Notes: generated by a model not told the origin, from the letters alone. A stretch of 64,000 bases of DNA from an uncultured Lachnospiraceae bacterium (GCA_948794795.1 CAQGLR010000007.1:1-64000); one strand, 5' to 3'; positions 42,466 through 52,683 are shown, counted from the stretch's first letter. A program made the numbers and translations.

Positions 42466-43814
42466 TCCAGGCATTTTTGTACAAATCTGCGTGCATAGCC
42501 TGGATTTGAATAAAAATAAAGGTGTGGAAAGCCAGCAAAGCCTTGTCCGTTCTGGTGTATGCAGTTCCAGCTGGTGTCACGGAATGGTTTCTGTGCAATA
42601 AAACAGCTGCCATTATCTGTGCTATCGTAGTAATGGAATTCATGTGCTTTTATTTCATGTTTTTTTCTAGTAGTGTTATCTGCTGGTGAAAGGTTTATAT
42701 ATCCAAAATGCTGCAGATGTCCTTTATATATTGCATCAGCGTGGATTACACCTGCAAGTTTATAATTGTGGTGGTTTGTGTCTTCCATATTTTCATGGAG
42801 ATATAAGAAACCACCACATTCTGCTATATATGGCATTTGTAATGTTGTAAATGTATGGTTTATTGATTTAAGCATTGATGTGTTGCTGCTTAGACCATCA
42901 AGGTAAAGTTCAGGATAGCCTCCTCCAAGTATACATCCGTTTATATCTGGAGGCAGCGTGTTATCATGCAGTGGTGAGAAGTATATTAATTTTGCGCCAA
43001 GTTTTTCAAGCAGTTTTAAATTGTCTTCATAATAGAAACAAAATGCTTCATCCATTGCAATGCCTATACGTACTTTGCCATAACTGCATACAGGGGTAAT
43101 TGGGGATGGCTGTATTTCTATGTCAGGTGCTGTGCCTGCAATGGATATAATTTTATCTATATCTATGCATTGTTCTATTTTTATTGAAATATTTTCTATT
43201 TTTTCTTTAATATCTGTAATTCCATCAGGAGTGACAAGCCCAAGGTGCCTGCTTTCAAAATGGCATCCTGGCATTTTAGGCAGAAAACCTGCTACAGTTA
43301 TATTAAATTCTTTTTCTATAACTGGCTTAAGTGTATTATATACCATTTCTGAAGTTTCATTTAATATTATACCTTTTATGCCAGAATTCTTTTTATATTC
43401 AAGAAACCCTTTTATATATGGAATTATTGAAATTCCCATTCCACGTGCATTTACAATAAATATTACAGGGGTGCCTGTTGCATTGGCAAGTTCATATGAA
43501 GATGCTGTATATGTCTTAATGCCGGCACCATCATAATATCCCATTACGCCTTCTATAACTGAGATATCAGAGCCATATGCTGTTTCTGACATAAGCTGGC
43601 AGACTGTGGCTTCATCTGTAAAAAATGTATCAAGGTTTTTTGAAGGGGTATCAAGTATAGTTTTATGGAACATAGGGTCGATATAGTCAGGCCCACATTT
43701 AAATGAAACTGTTTTTAAACCACGGTTCTTAAATGCTTTAAGAAGACCACAGGTAATAGTTGTCTTACCGCTGCCACTTGAGCCAGCAGCTATCATAATT
43801 CTTGGAATTTTCAT
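42438..43814 (-). CDS. cbiA: Cobyrinate a,c-diamide synthase
   Basis: 458 residues. The N-terminal P-loop GSSGSGKTT and KCGPDYIDP belong to the ATP-dependent amidoligase. The C-terminal class I glutaminase has AECGGFLYLHE with the nucleophile cysteine. It makes the a,c-diamide of cobyrinic acid from two glutamines. Last gene of the minus-strand cbi operon, 87 bases after cbiJET. The 3' end overlaps cbiN, so the two operons converge. Confidence 0.94.
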   Translation of the reverse strand: MKIPRIMIAAGSSGSGKTTITCGLLKAFKNRGLKTVSFKCGPDYIDPMFHKTILDTPSKNLDTFFTDEATVCQLMSETAYGSDISVIEGVMGYYDGAGIKTYTASSYELANATGTPVIFIVNARGMGISIIPYIKGFLEYKKNSGIKGIILNETSEMVYNTLKPVIEKEFNITVAGFLPKMPGCHFESRHLGLVTPDGITDIKEKIENISIKIEQCIDIDKIISIAGTAPDIEIQPSPITPVCSYGKVRIGIAMDEAFCFYYEDNLKLLEKLGAKLIYFSPLHDNTLPPDINGCILGGGYPELYLDGLSSNTSMLKSINHTFTTLQMPYIAECGGFLYLHENMEDTNHHNYKLAGVIHADAIYKGHLQHFGYINLSPADNTTRKKHEIKAHEFHYYDSTDNGSCFIAQKPFRDTSWNCIHQNGQGFAGFPHLYFYSNPGYARRFVQKCLDYSLLRKDS

Positions 43815-43901
43815 AATTGCACCATCTTTTTATTACTACAAAAGCAGAGCAGGGATATCCATAAATAACTGGTATCCTGCTGCCTGTAGAATAAATGCTT
43901 T

Positions 43902-45875
43902 TTAATAGGAGAGTGTTATTATCCATACAGGATTTAAACCTGCCATCATATTGTATCCTGCAAGTGTTTTTGATTTGCTTATGGAAACATATGTAATATC
44001 TGTTTCTTGTGGGCTGGTTTCTTTTATTATTCTTTCTGTTTCTGCAATAGTTTCGAGTGTAATTGCATTAATTACGATACGTGCATGTCTGTTTTTGGAT
44101 AATACAGAATCAATAACAGGACGCAGCATTCCAGAAGTGCCACCAATAAATACATGGTCAGGAGGTTCGAGTTTTTCTAAAATTCCAGGAGCAGTACCAT
44201 TTATTATTTCTATATTAGAAGTTTTATGGAGTATTTTATTTTGCTCTATAAGTTTAATGGCTTCTTCCTTTTTCTCTATAGAATAAACTTTACCATTGTA
44301 TGCCATACGTGCACATTCTATGGAAACTGAGCCAGTGCCGGCACCTATATCATAAACTATTGAATCTTTCTTAAGATGCAGCTTTGAAATAGATATTTCA
44401 CGTATTTCTTCTTTGGTCATTGGTACATTTCCACGTATAAACTGGCTGTCTGGTATTCCATGTGTTATAATATTTTGGTCTGCATCAGGATTTTCTATTA
44501 TTATACAATATAGAAAACCCTCATTAATATATTTTGTAAAGTGTGAAGGATTTCCTTTTATTATTTTTTCATTATTATATCCAAAGTTACAGCCAACATA
44601 AAATACCAGGCTGTCCATACCATAATCCAGACAAGTCTTTGCAAGCCCTGAAACACTATCTTTAGTACCAAGAAGTGCAAATGTCCTGTAATTATTTTTA
44701 ATTGCTTCAATTATATTTTGTGTCCTGCCATGCAGGCTTATAAGCCTGGTATCCTGCCAGCTCGTTTTTAACCTGGCGGCAAAATATGAAACAGAAGATA
44801 TTCCTGGTATAATATTTATATTATATCCAGACAATTTACTATAAAGCCTGTCTGCACCACTGTAAAAACCTGTATCTCCTGAAAGTATAATTGCAATATG
44901 TGTGTATTGCGGATGTTCTTTAATATAGTTGTAAATTATATCTGCATCATATGCATTAAATGTGGCTTTGCCAGTTGTATTAATACTGTCAAGAAGCCTG
45001 CCAGAACCAATTATAAGTTCTGCTGTTTCTATTGCTTCCTTTCCGTCTGCTGTAAGGGTGCCAGGGGTTCCCATACCCATCCCAACAAGAGATATCTGTC
45101 TGGGCATATCTATATTGCCAGTCCCAGTAATTTCTAATATTTCATTTAATGTATATCCTTCTTCATCTAAAGGTCTTGTTATAAGTATTACAGTTATGCC
45201 TGTTTCTATAGCAGCAGATATTTTTTCAGGAAATCCTCCGGCATTACCACTGTCTTTGGTAACAATAAAGCTGGCACCAGTTTGTTTTATAATTGCAGTG
45301 TTTAATTCTTTTGAAAACGGGCCATGCATTGCAATAACCTGCTTGCCCTCAAGTCCTGCATTGGTGCATGTTTCTATTGCCTGTACAGATGGAAGTACCC
45401 TTGCAGTAATACGTTTTATATCTTTTATTCCGTTGCAGAATATATGCAAATCTTTACTTCCAGTTGTTAATAATATCCTGCCAGTAGTTTTATCCAGATA
45501 TTTTGCTGCCTGTGTGGCATCTGGAAATGTTATTATATTACCACTGTCTGGTATATTATCTGTAGTTTTACGTAAAAGGCGGAAATAAGGTGTACTTGTC
45601 TTTATGCATGCTGACCTGGCATTTTCAGATATTATTGCAGCATAAGGATGTGTTGCGTCAATTACATAAGAATATAAATTATCTGAAAGTAAATGGCATA
45701 TTTCATCAAAATCTAACCGGCTGCATATAATATTAAGATATTCTGATTCTGGAAGCATCTGCCCGCCATATTCTGTTGCTACACATATTGTACAATATAT
45801 ATGGTTCTGGATATAGATTTCTGCAAGCTGCCTGCCTTCGCTAGTTCCGCCAAATACCAGGATTTGTTTATCCAA
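43902..45875 (-). CDS. cbiJ/cbiE/cbiT: Fused cobalt-precorrin-6A reductase / precorrin-6 decarboxylating methyltransferase (CbiJ-CbiE-CbiT)
   Basis: 657 residues in one chain. Residues 1 to about 250 are CbiJ (LVFGGTSEGRQLA, IDATHPYA, VTKDSGNAGG), about 265-460 are CbiE (VGMGMGTPGTLTADG, ILSGDTGFYSGA, HGR) and about 465-657 are CbiT (YDIGAGTGSVSIECA, FIGGTSG). CbiJ reduces cobalt-precorrin-6A; CbiE methylates C5 and CbiT methylates C15 with decarboxylation. The start is a TTG at 45875 with AGGAGGAG eight bases upstream, giving an eight-base overlap with cbiH instead of a longer one. The three-way fusion is unusual compared with separate genes. Confidence 0.92.
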   Translation of the reverse strand: MDKQILVFGGTSEGRQLAEIYIQNHIYCTICVATEYGGQMLPESEYLNIICSRLDFDEICHLLSDNLYSYVIDATHPYAAIISENARSACIKTSTPYFRLLRKTTDNIPDSGNIITFPDATQAAKYLDKTTGRILLTTGSKDLHIFCNGIKDIKRITARVLPSVQAIETCTNAGLEGKQVIAMHGPFSKELNTAIIKQTGASFIVTKDSGNAGGFPEKISAAIETGITVILITRPLDEEGYTLNEILEITGTGNIDMPRQISLVGMGMGTPGTLTADGKEAIETAELIIGSGRLLDSINTTGKATFNAYDADIIYNYIKEHPQYTHIAIILSGDTGFYSGADRLYSKLSGYNINIIPGISSVSYFAARLKTSWQDTRLISLHGRTQNIIEAIKNNYRTFALLGTKDSVSGLAKTCLDYGMDSLVFYVGCNFGYNNEKIIKGNPSHFTKYINEGFLYCIIIENPDADQNIITHGIPDSQFIRGNVPMTKEEIREISISKLHLKKDSIVYDIGAGTGSVSIECARMAYNGKVYSIEKKEEAIKLIEQNKILHKTSNIEIINGTAPGILEKLEPPDHVFIGGTSGMLRPVIDSVLSKNRHARIVINAITLETIAETERIIKETSPQETDITYVSISKSKTLAGYNMMAGLNPVWIITLSY

Positions 45876-46614
45876 TTTCTTCTCCTCCTGTTTTGTAACC
45901 ACGTGGTGTAACCATTTTCCCATTAATAACTTTGGTCTGTGAATTGCCAATAAATACGGTAGTAAACATATTTACAGGAGTATCCATAAGTTCTTTTAAT
46001 GTATAAATTGTATAAGTTTCACCATCCCTGCCAATGTTTTCTGTTATTCCGCATATTGTGTCTGGTGAAGCATATTTAAGTATTAGCTGGCATGCTTTTT
46101 TTAAATATCCGCTCCGTTTTTTGCTGGAAGGGTTATAGAGGCAGATAACCATATCTGCATAAGCGGCAGCAATGAGACGTTTTTCAATTTTCTCCCAAGG
46201 TGTAAGAAGGTCACTAAGGCTTATAACTGCAAAGTCTTGTATTAAAGGTGCACCAAGCAGTGCAGCACCAGAACTGGCAGCAGTTACGCCAGGTACAACT
46301 TCAAGGGTAATATCCGGGTACCTGGTTCTGGTCTGGTACATTAATTCCGCCATGCCATAAATTCCTGCATCCCCGCTACATATAAGGGCTACCTGTTTTC
46401 CTTCAGAAGCTTTTTCAAAGCATAATTCACATCTTTCAGCCTCTTTGGTCATGCCAGTATAGATAAATTCTTTATTATGGAAATATGGTTTAATAAGTTC
46501 TATATATACTTTGTATCCAATAATTGTGTCGCAGGCTGAAAGGACTTCAATAGCCTTGAATGTCATATGTTCAAAATCTCCTGGCCCAATGCCTGTAATA
46601 TATATTTTATTCAA
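45868..46614 (-). CDS. cbiH: Cobalt-precorrin-3B C17-methyltransferase
   Basis: 248 residues with the SAM-methyltransferase motifs ITGIGPGDFEHMTFKA, CSGDAGIYGMAEL and PGVTAASSGAALLGAPLIQD, specific for CbiH/CobJ. It methylates C17 with ring contraction. Overlaps cbiG by eight bases upstream and cbiJET by eight bases downstream. Confidence 0.94.
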   Translation of the reverse strand: MNKIYITGIGPGDFEHMTFKAIEVLSACDTIIGYKVYIELIKPYFHNKEFIYTGMTKEAERCELCFEKASEGKQVALICSGDAGIYGMAELMYQTRTRYPDITLEVVPGVTAASSGAALLGAPLIQDFAVISLSDLLTPWEKIEKRLIAAAYADMVICLYNPSSKKRSGYLKKACQLILKYASPDTICGITENIGRDGETYTIYTLKELMDTPVNMFTTVFIGNSQTKVINGKMVTPRGYKTGGEEIG

Positions 46615-47701
46615 AATTTATACTCCATTTTTTTATGGCGGCAGCAACAGTAATTCCATTTTCTGCCTGTTTTGTCAAGATAAGTTCTTTTTCACCTTGT
46701 GGCATAAGCGCTGCACGTTCACATATATTGTCTGTTCCCGTTGTTTTCTTTACAAAACTGGATGGGCTTACACTATCTGTTATTGTTTCAAGTTCTGCTG
46801 CACTATAAAATAATAAAGGCAGGGAATTGTTTTCTGCAAACATTTTAATTCCTGCTTCATTTTTCTTTATATCTATTGTGGCTATATCTGATATTGCATG
46901 TATAGATATTTGTGCAGATTTAAGTGTCTTGTTTATAAAGGAAGTGATTTCATTATATGTTTTATTTTTGCGGCAGCCTGTTCCAAGTGTAATAACTTTA
47001 GGTATAAGGTGAAGTGTCTGGTTATTTTTAAATTGCCCGGTTTCTTTAAATGCTGTGAATGGTGAAATTATAATATTATAATTTGTATCAATGCAGTTAT
47101 AGAAACTTTTAATCTTATTAATAAAAAAGTTTTCTGGAATATTTCCTTTCACTTCTGCATCAGAATAAATAGCAACTGGTTTGTTTTCAATAACTGCTGC
47201 CTGGATTCTTCTGGCATTTTCCATATTGTCTATATACAAGTTATTTTGTAAAGCAAATAAATCTATTGCAATTTTTCCATGTATATCTGATGATGTAGTA
47301 ATAACTGGATTGGCATGTATTGCAGCAGCAAGGATTTTTGTCCATTCATTTGCTTTGCCAAGGTGTCCTGAAAGTAGTGATATTATATTCTGGCCCATAT
47401 CATCGGTAACTATAACTGCAGGGTCAGTGCATTTGCTTTGTATAAATGGTGCAATGCTTCTTACAGCTATTCCGCATGCCCCTATAAATATAATAATATC
47501 ATCTTCTGCAAAATGTATGCCAGCCCATTTATCCAAAGGACAAGTTATATTTTGGATGTCCTGGTGTTTAAAGTCTTTTTTGGCTGTGTATAATGTGGCA
47601 TGGCAGTTGTTTTGCTGGAGGATATTTTTAATTGTGTGGGACAGTGCTGCACCATATTTAGTAAAGCTTATTACAGAAGCTTTATAACTGGTTTTGTACA
47701 T
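46607..47701 (-). CDS. cbiG: Cobalt-precorrin-5A hydrolase
   Basis: 364 residues from ATG 47701 behind TGGAG, which avoids overlapping cbiF. Motifs: IGACGIAVRSIAPF, VTDDMGQNIISLLSGHLGKA and the C-terminal LGTGCRKNK of the CbiG family. It opens the delta-lactone of cobalt-precorrin-5A, releasing acetaldehyde. A TTG start ten codons upstream, overlapping the cbiF stop, is possible. Confidence 0.92.
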   Translation of the reverse strand: MYKTSYKASVISFTKYGAALSHTIKNILQQNNCHATLYTAKKDFKHQDIQNITCPLDKWAGIHFAEDDIIIFIGACGIAVRSIAPFIQSKCTDPAVIVTDDMGQNIISLLSGHLGKANEWTKILAAAIHANPVITTSSDIHGKIAIDLFALQNNLYIDNMENARRIQAAVIENKPVAIYSDAEVKGNIPENFFINKIKSFYNCIDTNYNIIISPFTAFKETGQFKNNQTLHLIPKVITLGTGCRKNKTYNEITSFINKTLKSAQISIHAISDIATIDIKKNEAGIKMFAENNSLPLLFYSAAELETITDSVSPSSFVKKTTGTDNICERAALMPQGEKELILTKQAENGITVAAAIKKWSINFE

Positions 47702-47727
47702 AAGTGTTCTCCAGTCTGGCAGGCTGT

Positions 47728-48495
47728 TCAAGATATTTCTTGGGAACTTTCCCTGTATTCTGTTGAAAAGCAGGGGTTATAAAGTTCTGAACGGTTATAT
47801 CCTCCAGGTACTATAATATTTCCTATTATTATAAGTGCAGTTTTGCTTATATTGTGTTTTTGTGCAGTTTCTTCCAGTGTGCCTATTGTGCAGATATATT
47901 TTTCTTCATCTGGCCAGGTTGCTTTATATACTATTGCAGCTGGTGTATCTGGGGAGTAGCCGCCTGATATAAGTTTCTGGCTTAAGCTGCCAGCCATGCC
48001 TGCGCTTAAGAAAAGAACCATTGTTGCATTGTGTGCCGCAAAGCTTTCTATACTTTCGGTAGTGGGTACAGGTGTCCTGCCTTCCATACGGGTAATTATA
48101 ACGCTTTGTGATATGCCAGGCAATGTATATTCAAGGTTGAGTGAAGCAGCCGCCCCGCAGAATGAACTTACTCCAGGGCAGCAGGCATATGGAATTCCAA
48201 GTTCATCAAGCTTGTCCATCTGTTCCTTTATTGCGCCATATATACTAGGGTCACCAGTATGCAGCCTTACAATTTCTGTTCCATTATTATGGGCATCTTT
48301 TATTATATCTATAACTTCTTCAAGGGTCATTCTTGCACTGTTATAAAGCTGGCATCCAGGTTTTGCATATTCAAGTAATTCTGGGTTTATAAGTGAACCT
48401 GTATATATTATTACACCAGCTGTAGAAAGGAGTCTCTGTGCACGTACAGTTACCAGGTCTTTAGCTCCTGGACCTGCACCAACGAAATTAACCAT
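47728..48495 (-). CDS. cbiF: Cobalt-precorrin-4 C11-methyltransferase
   Basis: 255 residues: VNFVGAGPGAKDLVTVRAQR, YTGSLINPELLEY, LHTGDPSIYGA and GGYSPDTPAAIVYKATWPDE are CbiF signatures. SAM-dependent methylation at C11. Five bases after cbiL; the ATG follows AAGGAGG. Confidence 0.95.
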   Translation of the reverse strand: MVNFVGAGPGAKDLVTVRAQRLLSTAGVIIYTGSLINPELLEYAKPGCQLYNSARMTLEEVIDIIKDAHNNGTEIVRLHTGDPSIYGAIKEQMDKLDELGIPYACCPGVSSFCGAAASLNLEYTLPGISQSVIITRMEGRTPVPTTESIESFAAHNATMVLFLSAGMAGSLSQKLISGGYSPDTPAAIVYKATWPDEEKYICTIGTLEETAQKHNISKTALIIIGNIIVPGGYNRSELYNPCFSTEYRESSQEIS

Positions 48496-48500
48496 ATAAT

Positions 48501-49187
48501 TTATTCCTCCTTAATTATAATAAGCGAATAGTAGCTTGGATTATCAGGTATATGTTCAATGCAGTTATATACATTTTCATTTTCCATGCCGCAGTTTTCT
48601 ATAAGAGTAGCAGAAATATTCTGTTGTCTGAGTTTTTCTTTAATCTGTGGCATTTTCCGTCCTGCTTTCATAAGTACTTTGGTTCCAGGAAGATTTAATG
48701 ACTCATCTATTCCATATGTTGATGGTATTATATGAAGACATGAGGAACCATTGGCAAGACCTTCATTAATAAGGGCTGATGCTGCACAGAATGATGGTAT
48801 TCCATTTATAATTTCTGTCTGGTAGCCAAGTGCTTTGGCTTTATCATGTATATAAATATATGTTGAATATATTGCAGGGTCGCCAAGTGTAAGAAATGCA
48901 ATATCATTACCTGTATTTAGTATATCTGTAATTATTGCCATAGCTTTATTATGGCTTTCTTCAAGTATATCCGGGTTTTTGGTCATAGGCATTTCTATAC
49001 AGATACAGTTTTTATCTTTTATAGAAGGTATTGCAGAAAGTGCAATCTGGTAACTTATGGCATTTTCTTTAATTTTATTTGGTACTGCTATATAATTACA
49101 TTTTTTAATTATTTTTATAGCTTTAAGTGTTATAAGTTCTGGGTCTCCAGGACCTGTGCCAACACCATATAATTTTCCTTTGTCCAA
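48501..49187 (-). CDS. cbiL: Cobalt-factor II (precorrin-2) C20-methyltransferase
   Basis: 228 residues from TTG behind GAGAGGGA: LYGVGTGPGDPELITLKAIK, FLTLGDPAIYSTYIYIHDKA and IIPSTYGIDES mark CbiL. SAM-dependent methylation at C20. It follows cbiD in the operon. Confidence 0.94.
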   Translation of the reverse strand: MDKGKLYGVGTGPGDPELITLKAIKIIKKCNYIAVPNKIKENAISYQIALSAIPSIKDKNCICIEMPMTKNPDILEESHNKAMAIITDILNTGNDIAFLTLGDPAIYSTYIYIHDKAKALGYQTEIINGIPSFCAASALINEGLANGSSCLHIIPSTYGIDESLNLPGTKVLMKAGRKMPQIKEKLRQQNISATLIENCGMENENVYNCIEHIPDNPSYYSLIIIKEE

Positions 49188-49240
49188 TATTAGTCCCTCT
49201 CTATGTTTCTATATATTTTATAATGTGTATTGTTATATAT

Positions 49241-50371
49241 TTATAAAAGCATTTTTATAAATTCATTGGCTTTGTTTGACATTGCAAGTGTACCTGCCTG
49301 GTTTGAAAAAACTATTACTTCAATTTCAATCTGGTTTTCTGTCCTGTTCTTCATATTGGAAAGTATTTTTTCAAGCATAATGTCCATTGTTTTGTTTAAG
49401 ATATTTTGTTTTTCAAGGATGGGTATTGCTTCATCTGTTGTAGTACACTTAAGTATATTATAAGCAGTTTCTATATTACATCCTGCAAGGACTGCGCATG
49501 AACACAGTGTTTCCATCCGGGCATCTGCAACTTTTGAATGTGTATTCATAATTCCTGCTGCAATTTTTATAAGTTTGCCTATATGGCCTATAAAAAGTAT
49601 TTTCTTAAATCCAAGCATAAATGCCATATCAAGTGTTTCTCCTATGAAATTACTGCATTTAAGCCCTTGTTCCAAATCAATGCCCCATGTTTCCCTGGCA
49701 AAATTCCTGCCATAGTTGCCAGGTGATATTAATAAAACTTCATTATCTTTATCCTGGGATTTCTTTTGTTTCATTTCTATATAGATTGTATCAATTAATG
49801 CTTTTTCACTCATAGGTTCTATAATTCCACTTGTGCCAAGTATTGATATGCCGCCTTTTATTCCAAGCCTTGGATTAAATGTTTTTTTGGCAAGTTCTTC
49901 TCCTTCTGGAACTGATATTATTATTTTAAGCCCGCTTTCCAGACCTGCATTTTCAAGTTCTTCTAATGCTGCTTGTTTAATCATTTTCCTAGGGACACTG
50001 TTAATGGCAGCAGCACCTTCTGGCTGTTCAAGGCCAGGTTTTGTTATACGTCCTATGCCTGTCCCTCCATCTATTATAATACCAGATGGTTCAAAGCTGG
50101 CTTTTGAATAAACCAGTATACCGTTTGTACAGTCTGCATCATCACCTGCATCTTTTTTTACTGCACACATAACATAATTATTTGTTATAGTAGTATTAAG
50201 GATTTCAAGGTTTAGTGTTATGCCTTTTGGTGTATTTATTTTAATTTCTTTAACTGGTATCTGTGTAAGCAGCATCCTTACTGCAGCTTTAGTTGCAGCA
50301 GCAGCGCAGGTACCAGTTGTATATCCACATCTTAGTTTTTTATGGTTCTTGTAGACATATCCAGAAGTCAT
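49241..50371 (-). CDS. cbiD: Cobalt-precorrin-5B C1-methyltransferase
   Basis: 376 residues: LRCGYTTGTCAAAATKAA is the family opening, with DAGDDADCTNG, GGTGIGRITKPGL and GHIGKLIKIAAGIMNTHSKV. Methylates C1. Second-half residues conserved; length normal. It lies 17 bases after cbiK. Confidence 0.95.
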   Translation of the reverse strand: MTSGYVYKNHKKLRCGYTTGTCAAAATKAAVRMLLTQIPVKEIKINTPKGITLNLEILNTTITNNYVMCAVKKDAGDDADCTNGILVYSKASFEPSGIIIDGGTGIGRITKPGLEQPEGAAAINSVPRKMIKQAALEELENAGLESGLKIIISVPEGEELAKKTFNPRLGIKGGISILGTSGIIEPMSEKALIDTIYIEMKQKKSQDKDNEVLLISPGNYGRNFARETWGIDLEQGLKCSNFIGETLDMAFMLGFKKILFIGHIGKLIKIAAGIMNTHSKVADARMETLCSCAVLAGCNIETAYNILKCTTTDEAIPILEKQNILNKTMDIMLEKILSNMKNRTENQIEIEVIVFSNQAGTLAMSNKANEFIKMLL

Positions 50372-50388
50372 ATATGTGCCTTTCTATT

Positions 50389-51171
50389 TTATCCAATTAT
50401 ATCTTCCAGATGTGCTAAATAAAGATTTTGTATTTCTGGAATTTCACCAAGCCCTTGTGTTATAACTATAACATTATATCCAAGTTTGTAAAGCCTGTTT
50501 TTCCATGAATTTTCTTTATTGCCAGCCATATCATTGTGGGCGTGGTCACCAGCAGTTACCATAAATGGTATAAGTGTTATATTTTTGTATGAGTGTTCTT
50601 TTAGTGTGTTTAATGTGTTGTCAAAATCAGGGAATCCTTCTACTGTTGAAACAAATACATTTGAAAATCCCTTTTGGTTTAATGTGTATTGGAACTGGCT
50701 GTAACATTTATTAGCAGAATGTTCACTTCCATGCCCCATAAGTATAACGGCGCTGTCACTGCTGGTATTATCAAATCCATACTGGTGGTTAAGTATATCA
50801 GCAGTTAGTTCAAAATCTTTATCGGAAGATAAAAGTGGCATTGCAGTTTTTATAATATTAAATTTATCTTTATATTTACCAGCAGCAGCAAGTATTTTAT
50901 TATACTCTCCGCCAGGAATTATATGGGTTGGCTGTATATAGATATTGTCTATGCCATCTTCTGATATTTTCTGTAGTGCCTGACAGGTATCAGGTATAAA
51001 AACACCTTCATTTTCATGTATGCATTTTTGAACAACTTTGCTTGTATATGCTTTGTATACTGAAAAGCTTTTATAGGTTGATGATATTGTATTTTCTATT
51101 TGTTCTATTGAAAGTTTTCTTGCTTCTTTATATGTAGTTCCAAAGCTTACTATTAAAATTCCGTTTTTCAT
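50389..51171 (-). CDS. cbiK: Sirohydrochlorin cobaltochelatase (CbiK type)
   Basis: 260 residues: ILIVSFGTTYKEARKLSIEQ, QPTHIIPGGEY (catalytic histidine), LMGHGSEHSANKCYSQFQ and TAGDHAHNDMAG (second histidine). Inserts Co(II) in sirohydrochlorin at the start of the anaerobic branch. It lies between cbiC and cbiD. Confidence 0.94.
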   Translation of the reverse strand: MKNGILIVSFGTTYKEARKLSIEQIENTISSTYKSFSVYKAYTSKVVQKCIHENEGVFIPDTCQALQKISEDGIDNIYIQPTHIIPGGEYNKILAAAGKYKDKFNIIKTAMPLLSSDKDFELTADILNHQYGFDNTSSDSAVILMGHGSEHSANKCYSQFQYTLNQKGFSNVFVSTVEGFPDFDNTLNTLKEHSYKNITLIPFMVTAGDHAHNDMAGNKENSWKNRLYKLGYNVIVITQGLGEIPEIQNLYLAHLEDIIG

Positions 51172-51238
51172 AACCAGCCTCTTTTCTATTGGAAGTGTTG
51201 TTTATATTATAATGATAAATGTTTTCTGTATTATAAAA

Positions 51239-51871
51239 TTATAACATATATAACAGGGCATTGCATATTGCTGCTGCTATATTACTGCCTCCTTTGCGTC
51301 CTCTGGATATTATGCAGGGGATATCTGTCTGTATTATAAGTTCTTTGGCCTGTACTACATTAACAAAACCTACAGGTACACCAATTACAAGTCCAGGATT
51401 AATAATTCCCTCTTGATAAAGTTCGTATATACGTATAAGGGCAGTAGGTGCATTGCCTGTTACAAAGATAACAGGTTCTTTAATATCTGCTGCTTTGTCT
51501 ATACAAGCAGCAGAGCGTGTAGTATTATTTTGCTTTGCAGCGAGTGCAACATCTTTATCATCTATAAAATTATAAATTTTGCAATTATAATTGTATAATA
51601 CTTTTTTATTTATACCTGAAAATGCCATTTTTGTATCAGTAACGATATTTGCACCATTTTTTAATAAGTTTAAAGCCTGTGTTATTACATTTTCTGAAAA
51701 ATATAAGTTCTGGGCATATTCAAAATCGGCAGAGGCATGTATTGCACGTTTAATAACAGGAGCGTGTTCTTCATTTAGTGTTATTCCAAGCTGCACAAGT
51801 TCTTGTGAGATTATTTCCATGCTTCTATTTTCTATTTCAGAGGGAGTTATATTTTCTAATTGGATTTTCAT
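51239..51871 (-). CDS. cbiC: Cobalt-precorrin-8 methylmutase
   Basis: 210 residues: PVIKRAIHASADFEYAQNL carries the catalytic histidine, and GVPVGFVNVVQAKELI with the ISRGRKGGSNIAAAICNALL ending is conserved. Moves a methyl from C11 to C12 to give cobyrinate. First gene of the minus-strand operon; GAGGTAAATAT precedes the ATG. No riboswitch was seen upstream. Confidence 0.94.
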   Translation of the reverse strand: MKIQLENITPSEIENRSMEIISQELVQLGITLNEEHAPVIKRAIHASADFEYAQNLYFSENVITQALNLLKNGANIVTDTKMAFSGINKKVLYNYNCKIYNFIDDKDVALAAKQNNTTRSAACIDKAADIKEPVIFVTGNAPTALIRIYELYQEGIINPGLVIGVPVGFVNVVQAKELIIQTDIPCIISRGRKGGSNIAAAICNALLYML

Positions 51872-51908
51872 ATATTTACCTCATTTTATTTATAAGTATT
51901 TATTTTTT

Positions 51909-52484
51909 TTACATTACTTTACAACTCTTTTTGCAAAAACATATGCCATATTTTTTGATAACTATGTATCCATCATAAATAAGTTCTTCGTCATAATGTT
52001 TATCATCTATTTGCTGTAATGCCTTTTGGCACATACTTTCCATTTCTGTAAATTTTTGTGCGTATTTTAATTCAAGGATTATTGCAGGCAGGTTTTCATC
52101 ATATGGTTTTAATACAATAAAAGGAAACTATATTGTCATAAAAGCCATTAAAATAAGTATCTTCAAGTGATATATCATATTCATCAAGCAGTATAATTAC
52201 TTTTTGCTGGTGGTATTTTTCAAGGCATTTTGATAAAAATGCAATTGATTTGGCATATGTAAGGCTGTCTGGCTGATTTTAATGATATAAATATTACTGG
52301 GTATTTTCCTAGGTGTTTTGTGTATTCTTCTCTTGTTTCTATAATTTTTTCCCTTGGAAGTATAAAGTATTATCTGTTTGTGTACCATATGGAGGAATTT
52401 CTTTTTCAAAAAAAGTTTGTAACATGCTTTTATCATTTTTCTGTAAAATTCTATTCCCGTTGGCAATGGTGTTATTTTTTGCAT
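51909..52484 (-). pseudogene. Decayed AAA-ATPase-like / PD-(D/E)XK nuclease protein
   Basis: The N-terminal frame starts MQKITPLPTGIEFYRKMIKA, like the KLPxGIxxFxxLI opening of the bacterial AAA-ATPase-like/DUF1703 proteins. The C-terminal frame reads LELKYAQKFTEMESMCQKAL, EELIYDGYIVIKKYGICFCK. Parts between are missing and several frameshifts occur, so only about a third of a usual 500-residue protein remains. Such genes are often highly repeated in Clostridia and Bacteroidetes. Confidence 0.7.
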
Positions 52485-52683
52485 GTAAAATATCTCCTTT
52501 TTGTTGCAATAAAGGGAAAGTGAAAGTGTGTAAGTAAATTTGTAATATGCATGTTATATAAAATAGTTTTCTCTATACCAGCAATCTTTTTTAATGTTAT
52601 CATATGTCAAATAAAAAATAAAGTATTTATCTTTTTAAGTTTCAATTTTATTATTACAAATGTAATTAAAGTGGGGATATAAA

